Origin: UBA9647 sp963739335
GTDB lineage: Bacteria; Bacteroidota; Ignavibacteria; UBA10030
Length of the DNA: 64,000 nucleotides
Direction of reading: 5' to 3'
NCBI GenBank assembly: GCA_963739335.1
Contig: CAVUAC010000048.1
Span: 1-64,000 of the forward strand
A program made the position numbers and the translations under genes. A model generated the notes under the pieces. It did not search any database. It was not told the origin of the DNA and saw only the letters and a list, made by a program, of their open reading frames with translations. Of this stretch, positions 8,389 through 20,536 are shown piece by piece; position 1 is the first letter of the stretch; every line of letters begins with the position of its first letter.

Positions 8389-9649
8389 ATGACGTTGAAT
8401 GGATCAAAACGGAGAGTCGTTGTCACGGGGATGGGGGCTATTACGCCCATCGGCCTCACTGTTGGAGAGTATTGGAAGAATCTCCTTGCTGGAAAGAGCG
8501 GTGCTGCACCGATAACCTACTTTGACGCGTCCGTCTACGAAACGAAGATTCGCATGCGAGGTGAAGGGATTCGATCCGATGAAACACATGGATCGGAAGC
8601 TCGCACAACGGACAGACCTCTTCACCCAGTTTGCTCTGGTGGCAGCGGAGATGGCGATCAACGACTCCGGCTTGAACCTAGAGCAAATGGACCGCGAGCG
8701 CGTCGGCGTTGTGGTAGGATCGGGCATCGGCGGCATGTGGACCTATCACCGTCAGCAGGAAACGGTGTGGCAGTCCAAAGGGCCGCATCACATTAGCCCG
8801 TTCTTCATCCCCATGATGATCTCTGATATCGCTCCCGGCAGGATCTCGATGAAATTCGGCCTCAAGGGCCCGAACTATGCCACAACGTCTGCATGCGCAA
8901 CCTCTTCACACGCGATCGGTGATGCCTTCATGCTGATCCAGCGCGGTGATGCTGACGTGATGATCGCGGGTGGTGCCGAAGCGGCCATCTGTCCGATGGG
9001 CGTGGGCGGTTTTAATGCCATGAAAGCCCTTTCGACACGCAATGATGCTCCGGAGAAAGCGAGCCGTCCCTTCGACAAGAACCGTGATGGCTTTGTCATG
9101 GGCGAAGGATCAGGTATTGTGGTGCTGGAGGAGCTCGGGCATGCCATTCGTCGCGGTGCGCGAATCTACGCTGAGATGGGTGGGATCGGATTCACCGCTG
9201 ACGCTCATCATATCACCGAACCTGCTCCTGGAGGCGAGGGGGCAGTCAGGTCCATGCGTCAGGCACTTCGTGATGCCGGAGTGAAGCCAGAAGAAGTCGA
9301 TTATGTCAATACGCATGGCACGTCAACGCCGGTCGGCGACAAGAGCGAGACAGCGGCGATCAAAACAGTGTTTGGTGAACGCGCCTACTCCATGGCGGTG
9401 AACTCGACAAAGTCCATGATCGGGCACCTTCTTGGTGCAGCAGGGGCCGTAGAAGCCATCACGACCATCATGTCCATTTGTGAAAATAAAGTCCATCCGA
9501 CCATCAACTATGAGACCCCCGATCCCGAATGTGACCTGAACTACATCCCGAATACAGCCCGGGAATGGAATGTTCATGTAGCAATCAGTAACACGTTCGG
9601 GTTCGGCGGTCACAACGCTTCCTTATTGTTGAGAAAATACCAAGCATAG
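8389..9649 (+). CDS. fabF: 3-oxoacyl-ACP synthase II (FabF); one +1 frameshift near 8550
   Basis: Elongating KAS II. The start ATG 8389 has a GAAGGA ribosome site and reads RRVVVTGMGAITPIG. One extra base near 8548-8552 moves the frame, and the protein continues as ACEVKGFDPMKHMDRKLAQR to 9649 (corrected length about 419). The catalytic residues lie in the second part: Cys in TTSACATSSHAIGDA, His in VNTHGTSTPVGD and His in KSMIGHLLGAAGAVE. The C-terminus NTFGFGGHNAS is typical. An internal start in the second frame would lack the N-terminal ~45 residues, so one full-length enzyme is the better model. Confidence 0.92.
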
Positions 9650-9658
9650 CGTCGTCAG

Positions 9659-10503
9659 GTGCCGGATGGGTTGGAGTCTCGTGTGTTCAAGGCACTCGGA
9701 AAACTGTTTTCTTCATTCCTTCCACGTCGAAGTCGTACCCCTCGCTTCGGGCCGGACGCAGAGGCATTAGCTGCCGCGTTTATCGAGAAGGACTTTGACT
9801 TCGCCCATTTCGAGCAGCTCCTTGGGTACCGTCCAACGACATGGTCGCTCTTCTTTGAATCACTTCTTCACCGATCCTATCTGCAGTATCTCGCGCCACA
9901 AGCAAAATCCAATGAGCGACTTGAATTTCTCGGCGACGCAATCTTGAATTCGCTCGTTGCAGATCATCTCTATCGTCTCTATCCTTCGATGGAAGAGGGA
10001 GACCTCACAAAAGTCCGCTCTCGCCTTGTGAACCGAAAGGCTCTCGCCCAGCGCGCAAAGGAACTCCGACTCTCTGATTTCCTGCTGCTCAGCTCGAGTG
10101 CATCGCAATCTGTGGATAGCGGATCCGACTCGATTCTTGCCGATGCGTTCGAAGCTGTGATCGGGGCTCTCTATCTGGATGGTGGGCTGCCGGCGGCTCG
10201 GGATTTTGTCTCGCGGACTCTCCTCATGCACTCAGATGTCTTAAGTTCTGCTCTGACAGATGACAACTACAAAAGCGCCCTGCTGGAATATTCGCAGGGC
10301 CGCTCGCTCGGTGTACCGCGCTACACCATCGTGCGGGAAGACGGCCCGGATCATGACCGGCGGTTCACGGTAGAGGTGTTTCTTGGGGCAGAGAGCCTTG
10401 GCACCGGGACGGGACGCAGCAAGAAAGACGCCGAGCAGGCAGCTGCTGCACAGGCGCTTGAACGTATCAACAACGACCAATCAGCAACCACTGAACTCAG
10501 ACC

Positions 10504-10507
<4 letters not shown>
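9659..10507 (+). CDS. rnc: Ribonuclease III
   Basis: 282 residues, longer than E. coli Rnc (226) because of an N-terminal extension of ~45 residues rich in Arg and Phe. The RNase III signature NERLEFLGD (85-93) and the second acidic cluster (ADAFEAVIGALYLDGG) are intact, and a double-stranded-RNA-binding domain follows (SKKDAEQAAAAQALERI at the end). It starts at GTG 9659, ten bases after fabF. It processes rRNA precursors and structured mRNAs. The stop overlaps the gcvP start by four bases (ATGA). Confidence 0.93.
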
Positions 10508-13410
<2,903 letters not shown>

Positions 13411-13430
13411 AGCATGTGTAAGAGGTCGCA

Positions 13431-13841
13431 ATGCCGATTGAAGATGACAAACGCATAGAGGCAATCCTGCGGACGGCTCAAACCGTTGCGGTGGTCGGGG
13501 CATCTCCGAAGGCTGGACGCGATAGCGGAACGATCGCGCAGTTTCTTGCCGGAAGAGGATACAAGGTTATTCCCGTCAATCCGATATATCCTGAGGTCTT
13601 CGGCATGAAATGCTACCGCGATCTCAAATCGATCGGCACCAAGGTTGATATTGTCGATGTCTTTCGGAGGTCAGAAGAAGTGTTGCCGATCGTTGAGGAG
13701 GCGATAGCTATCGGCGCTGGAACGATATGGATGCAACTCGATGTTGTCGACATCGAGGCCGCGCGACGTGCAGAGGAAGCCGGGCTGCACGTCATTATGG
13801 ATCGATGCATAGCGATCGAGCATCGACGTTTGTTAAAGTGA
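13431..13841 (+). CDS. CoA-binding (YccU-like) protein
   Basis: 136 residues, a stand-alone CoA-binding Rossmann domain like E. coli YccU. Seen: VAVVGASPKAGRDSG near the start, VIPVNPIYPEVFG, DIVDVFRRSEEVLPIV and GTIWMQLDV. The same fold forms the nucleotide-binding part of succinyl-CoA synthetase, but no catalytic partner is present. It lies 20 bases after gcvP and is followed by a terminator. Substrate unknown. Confidence 0.85.
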   Translation: MPIEDDKRIEAILRTAQTVAVVGASPKAGRDSGTIAQFLAGRGYKVIPVNPIYPEVFGMKCYRDLKSIGTKVDIVDVFRRSEEVLPIVEEAIAIGAGTIWMQLDVVDIEAARRAEEAGLHVIMDRCIAIEHRRLLK

Positions 13842-13860
13842 TGGGTCTTCATCGTGTGCG

Positions 13861-13892
13861 CACCCCTTTCGTGATTCTGAGAGGGGTTTTTC
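13861..13892 (+). terminator. Terminator after the CoA-binding gene
   Basis: Stem ACCCCTTTC (13862-13870) with GAGAGGGGT (13879-13887), one mismatch, then a T run to 13891. Confidence 0.7.
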
Positions 13893-13922
13893 GCGTCTAA
13901 CAGATCATACAGGCTTTTCAGA

Positions 13923-15251
13923 ATGACGTTCATGATAATCAGTGTGAGGACTTGTGGACTCTTGTTCTGGTCGTCGGTGGCCGCAGGGCTGGGGTTGATC
14001 TCTATCCTCCACGCCGGCGAGCGTGCTGACTCTTCACTGACCGTCGGAAAGATCGTCATTCTGGGGAATGAGACGACGAAAGATTATGTCATTCTGAGGG
14101 AGATGGGCCTGAAAGTCGGTGGACCCTTGGATGCCGCCGCGATCGAGGTTGATCAGAAACGAATCTACAGCCTCCAGTTATTCAACAAAGTCGATATCGA
14201 CTACACCGTTGAAGGCTCGACGGCAACTGTCTTTATTCGTGTGTCTGAGCGCTGGTACATCTTTCCGCTTCCGGTCGTTGGATTCAAGTACCGTGATCTG
14301 AAGAAACCCTATTATGGTGCAGTCTTGATCCATCAGAACTTCAGGGGTCGGAACGAAAAGCTCATGGCATCGGCCGTGTTCGGATATGATGGTTGGTTCA
14401 ATCTCTCATACCAGAATCCGAAATTGACCGATGACGATGATCTCTTCTTTAGAGGAGACGTGGGCTTCCATCACGTTCGGAACCTCAACGTTTCGCAAGG
14501 GGAGTACGATCAGCAGGTCTTCACCGCGAACACGACGCTTGGAAAACGATTTGGTCTCTACCTGACAGTGTTCGGTTTCGCGGGATATGACCGGTGGGAT
14601 GTTTCTGACCCGTTGCCGGGGCAAACTGTTTCCCCTTCGGGAAAAGATCATTTCCTTTCAGCCGGCGCAGGCGTCGTTTATGACAAAAGGGATGTCCGGG
14701 AGTATCCTCTGGCTGGATCATACGCCACGATGTCCGCAACGAAGTATGGTCTTGGAGAAGCAGATGTGAATCTTTTCCGCTACCGCGTGGACCTAAGGGA
14801 CTACGAACCGCTTGGAAGCGGCGTTTCTTTTGGTGGGCGGGTGTTCGGCAGTTTCTTGAGTGGTGGTATTTCTCCTTCGTATCTCCACGCGTATTTCGGC
14901 TACGAGGACCGCATTCGTGGTTACTTCAACACCGCTCTCGAGGGTGAAGATCTTGTTGGAAGCAGCGTTGAGCTGCGCATTCCAATCTTGAAGCCGGGTT
15001 ATATTACGGTATCATTGCCCTATCTTCCGCCGGAATTCAGCGTGTGGCGCTATGGGTTGTATGCAGGGATCTTCGCCGATGGCGGAACAACATGGTATCG
15101 CACCGACCAGGTTGCCAGCGCCCCCTGGTATATCGGGTACGGTGTCGGGCTGCACATCTTGCTGCCGTATAGCATCGTGTTGCGCACGGAGTACGCCTTC
15201 AATCAACATGGGCGTGGTGAATTCGTGTTTGATTTCAATGCTTCCTTCTGA
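13923..15251 (+). CDS. BamA/TamA-like outer-membrane protein with a single POTRA domain
   Basis: 442 residues. An N-terminal hydrophobic signal (to about residue 32) is followed by one POTRA-like domain (KIVILGNETTKDYVILREM, then LFNKVDIDYTVEG), then a beta-barrel with alternating aromatic strands ending in Phe. EDRIRGYFN, followed by SSVELRIPI, resembles the conserved RGF/Y and last strands of the Omp85 barrel. It is much shorter than BamA (~800 residues, five POTRA domains), so it is an accessory Omp85-family member rather than the main assembly factor. It is three bases from rsmE, suggesting co-transcription. Substrate unknown. Confidence 0.8.
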   Translation: MTFMIISVRTCGLLFWSSVAAGLGLISILHAGERADSSLTVGKIVILGNETTKDYVILREMGLKVGGPLDAAAIEVDQKRIYSLQLFNKVDIDYTVEGSTATVFIRVSERWYIFPLPVVGFKYRDLKKPYYGAVLIHQNFRGRNEKLMASAVFGYDGWFNLSYQNPKLTDDDDLFFRGDVGFHHVRNLNVSQGEYDQQVFTANTTLGKRFGLYLTVFGFAGYDRWDVSDPLPGQTVSPSGKDHFLSAGAGVVYDKRDVREYPLAGSYATMSATKYGLGEADVNLFRYRVDLRDYEPLGSGVSFGGRVFGSFLSGGISPSYLHAYFGYEDRIRGYFNTALEGEDLVGSSVELRIPILKPGYITVSLPYLPPEFSVWRYGLYAGIFADGGTTWYRTDQVASAPWYIGYGVGLHILLPYSIVLRTEYAFNQHGRGEFVFDFNASF

Positions 15252-15254
15252 ACG

Positions 15255-15971
15255 ATGGACCACTTTTTCGTTCATCCAAAAGATGTCCGAGACCGCGTTG
15301 CGACAATCCGCGGGGAAGAATTCAATCATCTTGCGCGCGTCGTCAGAAAGAAGGAGGGGGAGCAAATCATGCTGGTTGACGGCGAAGGCCGTTCCTTCGA
15401 AGTTGTCATCCGCCTCATCGATCGGACGCACGCGGAGTGTGAAATCCTCAACACACAGCATCGGCTCAATGAGCCAACGACCGTTGTAACCCTCGCTGTT
15501 TCGCTCCTCCGCAATCCGGCCCGATTCGATTTTCTGGTAGAGAAAACGACGGAACTGGGAGTCCGCAGCATTGTTCCCCTCCTGTGTGAGCGCACCATCC
15601 CGAGAAGTGAAAAGCACACGCGGTTTGAAAAAATCGCTCTTTCTGCGATGAAACAATGTGGTCGGTCATACCTTCCGAAGATCCATGAGCTCTCGACCTT
15701 TGAGATGCTTGTCAGCGAGGCTCAGGAATATTCTCTGCGGCTCATTCCTCACGAAAAAACGGAACAATCTCAGTTCATTGGTTCAGTCCTGAAGAATCAC
15801 CCCAGCGTCAACTCTGTTCTTGTTGCGATCGGTCCGGAGGGCGGGTTTACGGAACTGGAAATTGCGGTGGCGATCGAGAATGGTTTTATGCCGATTTCAC
15901 TCGGGCCTCGGCGACTGCGCACGGAGACAGCCGCCATTTCTGCCGTCACCTGGTTGGTGGGGGGCGCGTAG
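15255..15971 (+). CDS. rsmE: 16S rRNA (uracil1498-N3)-methyltransferase RsmE
   Basis: 238 residues, normal for RsmE, a SPOUT-fold methyltransferase acting on 16S rRNA. Seen: MDHFFVHP at the start, FLVEKTTELGVRSIVPLLCER in the middle (KxTELG is typical), and the knot sequence IGPEGGFTELE, then SLGPRRLRTETAA at the end, which forms the S-adenosylmethionine pocket. It directly follows the barrel gene and converges with fchA 37 bases downstream. Confidence 0.95.
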   Translation: MDHFFVHPKDVRDRVATIRGEEFNHLARVVRKKEGEQIMLVDGEGRSFEVVIRLIDRTHAECEILNTQHRLNEPTTVVTLAVSLLRNPARFDFLVEKTTELGVRSIVPLLCERTIPRSEKHTRFEKIALSAMKQCGRSYLPKIHELSTFEMLVSEAQEYSLRLIPHEKTEQSQFIGSVLKNHPSVNSVLVAIGPEGGFTELEIAVAIENGFMPISLGPRRLRTETAAISAVTWLVGGA

Positions 15972-16008
15972 GTTGAACTGATGATCTCGGGGCTCTTCAG
16001 CTCGCGGT

Positions 16009-16641
16009 TCAGTTTGCGCCAATCGATTTCTCTACCTCTTCAAGAACCTCTCGCGTCAAAGCCTCAACGCTCTGGATGACATCTTTGTACTGCTGGGATA
16101 TTTGCTGCACAAATGCAGGGTCGGTTAAACCATTCAAGTTGATGCGCACGTTCAGCGCGGCACCGGCGCAGCTTGCCTGGAGCATGAGGGCAGCTACGCC
16201 AGCGTCTGAGGCAGAGTTTTTGTTCCCTTTCTGGGCGACAGTCTTCGCGTAATGAAGAGCCTGTTGACAGACTCTCATCACTCCCAGGGGAATGAGCGTG
16301 GCGGACTTCGTTGCTTCCCGGATGGCTGTGCTCCGCGCGGCCTGTTCTTGCTCGGTCCCTTTCGGTAGACCAAATGCAGCCATCACGGTGTTGAATGCCT
16401 CTGTGTCTTTGTCGATGAGTGTTGTGAGTTCTTTGCGCAGCAGTTCCGACCGTTGCACGACCGTTATCATTTCGTTTTGGACGTCTGCGTATTTCTTTTT
16501 TCCGATGGTCAGGTTGCACACCATCGACGTGAGAGCAGCCCCCGTAGCACCGGCAAGAGCAGCGACGCTCCCTCCTCCCGGTGCGGGTGAGTTTGAGGCA
16601 AGTTCATCGAGAAATTGAGAGATCGTTTGGTCAATAAGCAT
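16009..16641 (-). CDS. fchA: Formimidoyltetrahydrofolate cyclodeaminase
   Basis: 210 residues. It converts 5-formimidoyl-THF to methenyl-THF plus ammonia. The diagnostic segment SNSPAPGGGSVAALAGA is at residues 16-32, with MVCNLTIGKKKY after it. It is the last gene of the histidine-degradation block on the minus strand, 62 bases after ftcD. Two separate polypeptides replace the single bifunctional FTCD of animals. Confidence 0.93.
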   Translation of the reverse strand: MLIDQTISQFLDELASNSPAPGGGSVAALAGATGAALTSMVCNLTIGKKKYADVQNEMITVVQRSELLRKELTTLIDKDTEAFNTVMAAFGLPKGTEQEQAARSTAIREATKSATLIPLGVMRVCQQALHYAKTVAQKGNKNSASDAGVAALMLQASCAGAALNVRINLNGLTDPAFVQQISQQYKDVIQSVEALTREVLEEVEKSIGAN

Positions 16642-16703
16642 GAGTTCTCCTCTTCAGAATTTGAACGCTTCGGGATGTTCGTGCACCCTGTGGAAGCGTG
16701 ATC

Positions 16704-17738
16704 CTACAGCATATAATCAATGACTTTCTTGGCTGGATCGAATAGTTCCAATTGACTGAGCCCCAGCTTGTCAATTGCCAGCGCTACCAGTTCCTTCTCC
16801 GTCAGGGACTTCTTTTTCTCCTCTAACCTCGCGAAATCCTTCCCTGCCATCAATAACGCATTCAAAGGTGTCAAGCCGACGATTTCGCTCCCTGTTGCAT
16901 GACACCCCAACGAGAGTGCCTGCTTCTTCACCTCTTCAAACGCGACATGCGGCGGGGTCATCTCGTAGTCAACAAGATTGATGGATACCTGAGCGATATT
17001 GAACCGTTCAAGGAAAACTCCCATCGCCTTGACCGCCTTCAGTGTGCCGGGCACTTTGACAGGCTCACCCTTTTCGTTCTTTATGATCTCTCCGGCGGCG
17101 TTCTTCAGCTGCCGACCGCTTTCCCTGATCCGCATCGCTATCTCCTGCGCAAGGGTCGCGTCCGGTGAGTCGAGATTGACGTTATACGCGATCAAGAATT
17201 TCCGTGCTCCTGTCACCGTTGCGCCGGACTTGGCATTGAACTCCGCTGACCCGTAATCAGGTTTCCACGCGGGGTTGTGAAGCTTCTCCGCTAATCCTTC
17301 GTATTCCCCCTTGCGAATGGTAGCAAGGTTTCTCCGTTCCGGCGTCCTGGCTGCTGATTCGTAGAGATAGATCGGGATTTTCAAGTCCGCCGAGACTCGC
17401 TTGGCGTAGTCGTTTGCGAGCTGTACACACTGTTCCATCGTGACGTTCGACACCGGAACAAAGGGAACGACATCGACAGCCCCGATTCGTGGATGCTCAC
17501 CCCGATGGTTCTGCATATCGATGAGTTCTGCCGCGCTTTTTGTGGCACGGTATGCCGCTTCGACGACCGCCGCCGGTTCGCCCACAAACGTCACGACGGT
17601 CCGATTGTAATCTTTGTCGGGCTCGACGCTCAGAAGCTTGACCGCGCCGACTGTCCGGATGCTCTCCGCAATTGCGTCAATGGTTTTTTCGTCACGTCCC
17701 TCGCTGAAATTCGGCACGCACTCCACAATTTGCTTCAT
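16704..17738 (-). CDS. ftcD: Glutamate formimidoyltransferase
   Basis: 344 residues starting at the ATG at 17738 (MKQIVECVPNFSEGRD, the family N-terminus). An upstream extension in the same frame lacks homology and overlaps hutI, so I reject it. The enzyme transfers the formimino group of N-formimidoylglutamate to tetrahydrofolate. Motifs: DYNRTVVTFVGEP, NHRGEHPRIGAVDVVPFVP and YLYESAARTPERRNLA. It begins 19 bases downstream of hutI and belongs to the same operon. Confidence 0.95.
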   Translation of the reverse strand: MKQIVECVPNFSEGRDEKTIDAIAESIRTVGAVKLLSVEPDKDYNRTVVTFVGEPAAVVEAAYRATKSAAELIDMQNHRGEHPRIGAVDVVPFVPVSNVTMEQCVQLANDYAKRVSADLKIPIYLYESAARTPERRNLATIRKGEYEGLAEKLHNPAWKPDYGSAEFNAKSGATVTGARKFLIAYNVNLDSPDATLAQEIAMRIRESGRQLKNAAGEIIKNEKGEPVKVPGTLKAVKAMGVFLERFNIAQVSINLVDYEMTPPHVAFEEVKKQALSLGCHATGSEIVGLTPLNALLMAGKDFARLEEKKKSLTEKELVALAIDKLGLSQLELFDPAKKVIDYML

Positions 17739-17757
17739 GACCTTCGATTCGATCTCG

Positions 17758-19005
17758 TTATGGGAATTCGAGAATTGTGCCGTTCTTGATGACCTTGGAG
17801 ACCAGGTTGGCTCCAAAGTGATACGGAAGATATTGATAGTTCGGAATTTCGAAAAGGATGATGTCAGCACGTTTTCCGACTTCGATACTGCCGACCTGGT
17901 CTGAGAGGCCGATTGCCGCCGCGCCATTCAGGGTTGACGCTGTAATGGCCTCTTCCGGAGTCATCGACATCTGCGTGCAGGCGATCGTCATCATCATTGG
18001 CATGGAGAACGACATGCACGAACCGGGATTGAAATCTGAGGCGATGGCCACAGGGATTCCAGCGTCGATCATTTTCCGCGCAGGGGCATAAGGATTACGG
18101 AGGAAGAACGAGACGCCCGGCAAGACGACGGCGATCGTGGTGCCTTGTCGGAGCTGTCCCATGGCATCATCCGAAATGTGTTCAAGATGATCGACCGATG
18201 CTGCTCGAAGCTTGGCGGCTAACTGGGTCGCGCCAATCGAGTTGAATTCGTCAGCGTGAAGCTTCAAGGCAAGACCATGGGAGCGGGCTTTTTCCAGAAT
18301 GTGTTGCGTTTCTTCAAGCGAAAAATATCCAAGCTCACAAAACACGTCGCAGAATTGGGCAAGCTTCCGCTTCGCGATGTGCGGCAGCATTCGCTCGCAG
18401 AGAAGGTCGATGTAGTCTGTGCGACGGTCTCTGAACTCAGGTGGAATCGCGTGCGCCCCCAGGAACGTCGACCGGATGGTCATAAAGTGCTCATCGGCAA
18501 GCTCGGAGATTGCCTCGAGCATCTTGATTTCTGACTCTTCGCTCAATCCGTATCCAGATTTGATCTCGACAGTGGTCGTGCCGTGTTTCATCATGGCGTC
18601 GAGGCGTCTACTTGCGGCCTTCTTCAACTCTTTTTTTGTCGCTGTCCGCGTCGCTTGCACGGTGCTCAAGATCCCCCCGCCTTGTGAAGCGATCTCTTGA
18701 TAGGTCTTTCCTTCTGATCGCAGCGCAAACTCGTTCTCCCGATGTCCGCCGAAGAGTGCGTGGGTGTGAGAGTCAACGAAGCCGGGAAGGCCAACGTACG
18801 GCGAGGCGTCCAGCACGTCCGCATCAGGTTCCAGAGTGTTGGAAAAATCAGATGCGTTGCCAATCCACGAGATATGCCCGTTTTCAATCAGGACGGAAGC
18901 CTGTTCGATCACACCAAGATCCCGCATCTCCTTTCCCGACTTGAAGGGTTTTCCACTGCTGTGAACTGTAACAAGTTGCCTTAGGTTGCTGATCAAGAGC
19001 TGCAT
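17758..19005 (-). CDS. hutI: Imidazolonepropionase
   Basis: 415 residues from the ATG at 19005; a longer frame reaching 19074 adds 23 non-homologous residues. It hydrolyses imidazolonepropionate to formimidoylglutamate. Amidohydrolase metal ligands are visible: HTH in GFVDSHTHALFGGHRENEF, His in TFLGAHAIPPEF, HADEFNSIG, and the Asp in ASDFNPGSC. It acts between HutU and FtcD, both encoded in this block. Confidence 0.96.
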   Translation of the reverse strand: MQLLISNLRQLVTVHSSGKPFKSGKEMRDLGVIEQASVLIENGHISWIGNASDFSNTLEPDADVLDASPYVGLPGFVDSHTHALFGGHRENEFALRSEGKTYQEIASQGGGILSTVQATRTATKKELKKAASRRLDAMMKHGTTTVEIKSGYGLSEESEIKMLEAISELADEHFMTIRSTFLGAHAIPPEFRDRRTDYIDLLCERMLPHIAKRKLAQFCDVFCELGYFSLEETQHILEKARSHGLALKLHADEFNSIGATQLAAKLRAASVDHLEHISDDAMGQLRQGTTIAVVLPGVSFFLRNPYAPARKMIDAGIPVAIASDFNPGSCMSFSMPMMMTIACTQMSMTPEEAITASTLNGAAAIGLSDQVGSIEVGKRADIILFEIPNYQYLPYHFGANLVSKVIKNGTILEFP

Positions 19006-19373
19006 AGTCGAGGTTCGATCATCTGTGGCAGGTTTGAGTGTGGTGACAGATTTGCCGTTCTCATGCGATTGCACGGCTTCAGCTATGGGGAACGCCGAAA
19101 TGTGCAGGAGCCAAGAAACAAAGAAGTGCCAAAAGAATCAAGCCGGCGGTTGCGAATGGTCGTTGGGGGAAGTGGCGTCGCGAGCTTCGTATCCCGGGCA
19201 CTGAACGACAGGGAGTCGCGGGTACCGCGGGAAGCTTGTGTCCGTTTTCGATCGTTCGCAGAGAAGAAAACTCGTATTGCGCGAACTTCTGATCTGCGTT
19301 GCAGAGCGACATCGCTCGCAGAGCCCGCCCTTCAGAGTAAGATCATCTGCCGCCATGTGTAAGACTTTACCAA
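19006..19373. other. Non-coding stretch upstream of hutI
   Basis: About 370 bases between hutI and the reductase gene. Short frames on both strands have no recognisable family, no good ribosome sites and Arg/Ser-rich composition typical of shadow frames. It probably holds the promoter of hutI-ftcD-fchA on the minus strand, but I see no convincing -35/-10 pair or operator palindrome. Confidence 0.4.
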
Positions 19374-20312
19374 CTATTGTTTGGAATGCTGCTGTGTGTG
19401 TTTGATGTGATAGGGGAGAAGCGCCGCATAAATGACGCGATGGATTGGTGTTGGTACTCCAAGCCGTTCTCCCAGACGCACGACGGTTCCATTCAGTGCT
19501 TCGATCTCCATCGGTTTCCCAGCTATAAGGTCGAAATACATCGATGATCGTGTTTTGCTATCGAATCGCTTCAGCCCTTCGAGGACCCTTGCTTCATCAA
19601 CTGGTTCGACGTCAATTCCTTGTTTCCATGCAAGGGCTTGGACCTCGCGCATCGCGTCAAACATCAGCGATCGTGTGCGGTTGTTCGACAGGATCTCACC
19701 ATGTGAAAGTCGTGAGAGAGCAGTCAGTGCACCCATGGATGCGATGAAAATGTACTTGCTCCAGAGCTCCTTCGTGATATCATCCTGTAGCTGGGATTTG
19801 ATGCCGGCGCGGAGAAAGCTCTCGTGGACATCGCGGGCTCGGGGGTTTAACGCCTCTCCGACCGGCCCAAAGACAATTCGCTGAAAGCCTCCGCTTTCAG
19901 TAATCTCCCCGGGAGCGCTGATGCGTGCGGAGACATAAGCAGCCCCGCCGTACACGTGCCCGTGTGCAATGCGGCTTCTGATTTTTTCGACATTATCGAT
20001 GCCGTTCTGCAGAGTGATCACGATGGAGTCGTCGCTCAGGAGTGGGGCGAGCAGATTTGCACCAGATTCGGTGTCATGCGATTTAACGCAGAACAGAACG
20101 ACGTCGGCGCGGCCGATTGATATGGCGTTGTCGGTGATCTTGCCCGGAGGGATCGTGAAGTCTCCAGCGGTGGATTTGATTCGCAACCCGTGGTCTTTCA
20201 TCGCATCCAGATGCTTTCCTCTTGCGATGAACCAGACATCCTCGCCTGAAGCGGCTAGCTTGCCACCGAAAAATCCTCCGACGCCACCCGTGCCCATAAT
20301 AATATATCGCAT
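19374..20312 (-). CDS. Ketopantoate reductase family protein (PanE/ApbA-like)
   Basis: 312 residues from ATG 20312 (a GTG at 20324 would add four residues). The N-terminal NAD(P)-binding motif is MGTGGVGGFFGGKLAASG, directly at the start. Other family features: LFCVKSHDT, TLQNGIDNVEKI, the catalytic-type Lys in ITKELWSKYIFIASM, and ELLAGKP-like FDLIAGKPMEIEALNG. It may be a true 2-dehydropantoate 2-reductase of pantothenate synthesis or a paralogue acting on another 2-oxoacid. Its place between hutU and hutI is unusual and suggests either chance or a catabolic role. Confidence 0.85.
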   Translation of the reverse strand: MRYIIMGTGGVGGFFGGKLAASGEDVWFIARGKHLDAMKDHGLRIKSTAGDFTIPPGKITDNAISIGRADVVLFCVKSHDTESGANLLAPLLSDDSIVITLQNGIDNVEKIRSRIAHGHVYGGAAYVSARISAPGEITESGGFQRIVFGPVGEALNPRARDVHESFLRAGIKSQLQDDITKELWSKYIFIASMGALTALSRLSHGEILSNNRTRSLMFDAMREVQALAWKQGIDVEPVDEARVLEGLKRFDSKTRSSMYFDLIAGKPMEIEALNGTVVRLGERLGVPTPIHRVIYAALLPYHIKHTQQHSKQ

Positions 20313-20336
20313 GTTTCTCTTCACGCCTCTTGTGAA

Positions 20337-20536
20337 CTATGCTGGTGGATGCTGCTGTAACAGTCTGGCTTTGACCGCGTGGAGCGCTACAAGGGGGCGT
20401 TTCAGCTCAATCCTCAGCTGCTCCGCGAGCTTTTCTCGTGACCTCCACATCTCGAAGCGAGCGTCTTGCCTGGGGGGATTTTTTTCGTTGTCGGTGCTTT
20501 TTTCTTCAGATAAGCCAATGCCTTGCGCGCCTTCAT
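20337..20536 (-). CDS. Small basic protein overlapping the hutU stop; frame broken by one missing base
   Basis: The hutU stop is ATGA, and the overlapping ATG (20534-20536) opens a Lys-rich frame, MKARKALAYLKKKAPTTKK. After a homopolymer pair (7 A then 6 C on the coding strand, 20472-20485) this frame degenerates, while the neighbouring frame continues well as DARFEMWRSREKLAEQLRIE, followed by LKRPLVALHAVKARLLQQ, and stops at 20337. Restoring one base yields a 66-residue basic, helical protein in the hutU operon just before the reductase. Evidence is only the start overlap, the helical character and the fit to the gap. I recognise no family. Confidence 0.4.

Noticed and set aside
8319..8525. 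Small frame between acpP and fabF
   Set aside because: It overlaps fabF in another frame and has no motif; a shadow frame.
6548..8600. Interpretation of the fab frameshifts as programmed frameshifting
   Set aside because: No common slippery sequence or downstream structure; the breaks fall at differing sites and are all simple one-base insertions.
19079..19312. Minus-strand 77-residue frame with a hydrophobic C-terminus upstream of hutI
   Set aside because: No ribosome site, no family, and overlapping frames of similar length on both strands. Treated as non-coding.
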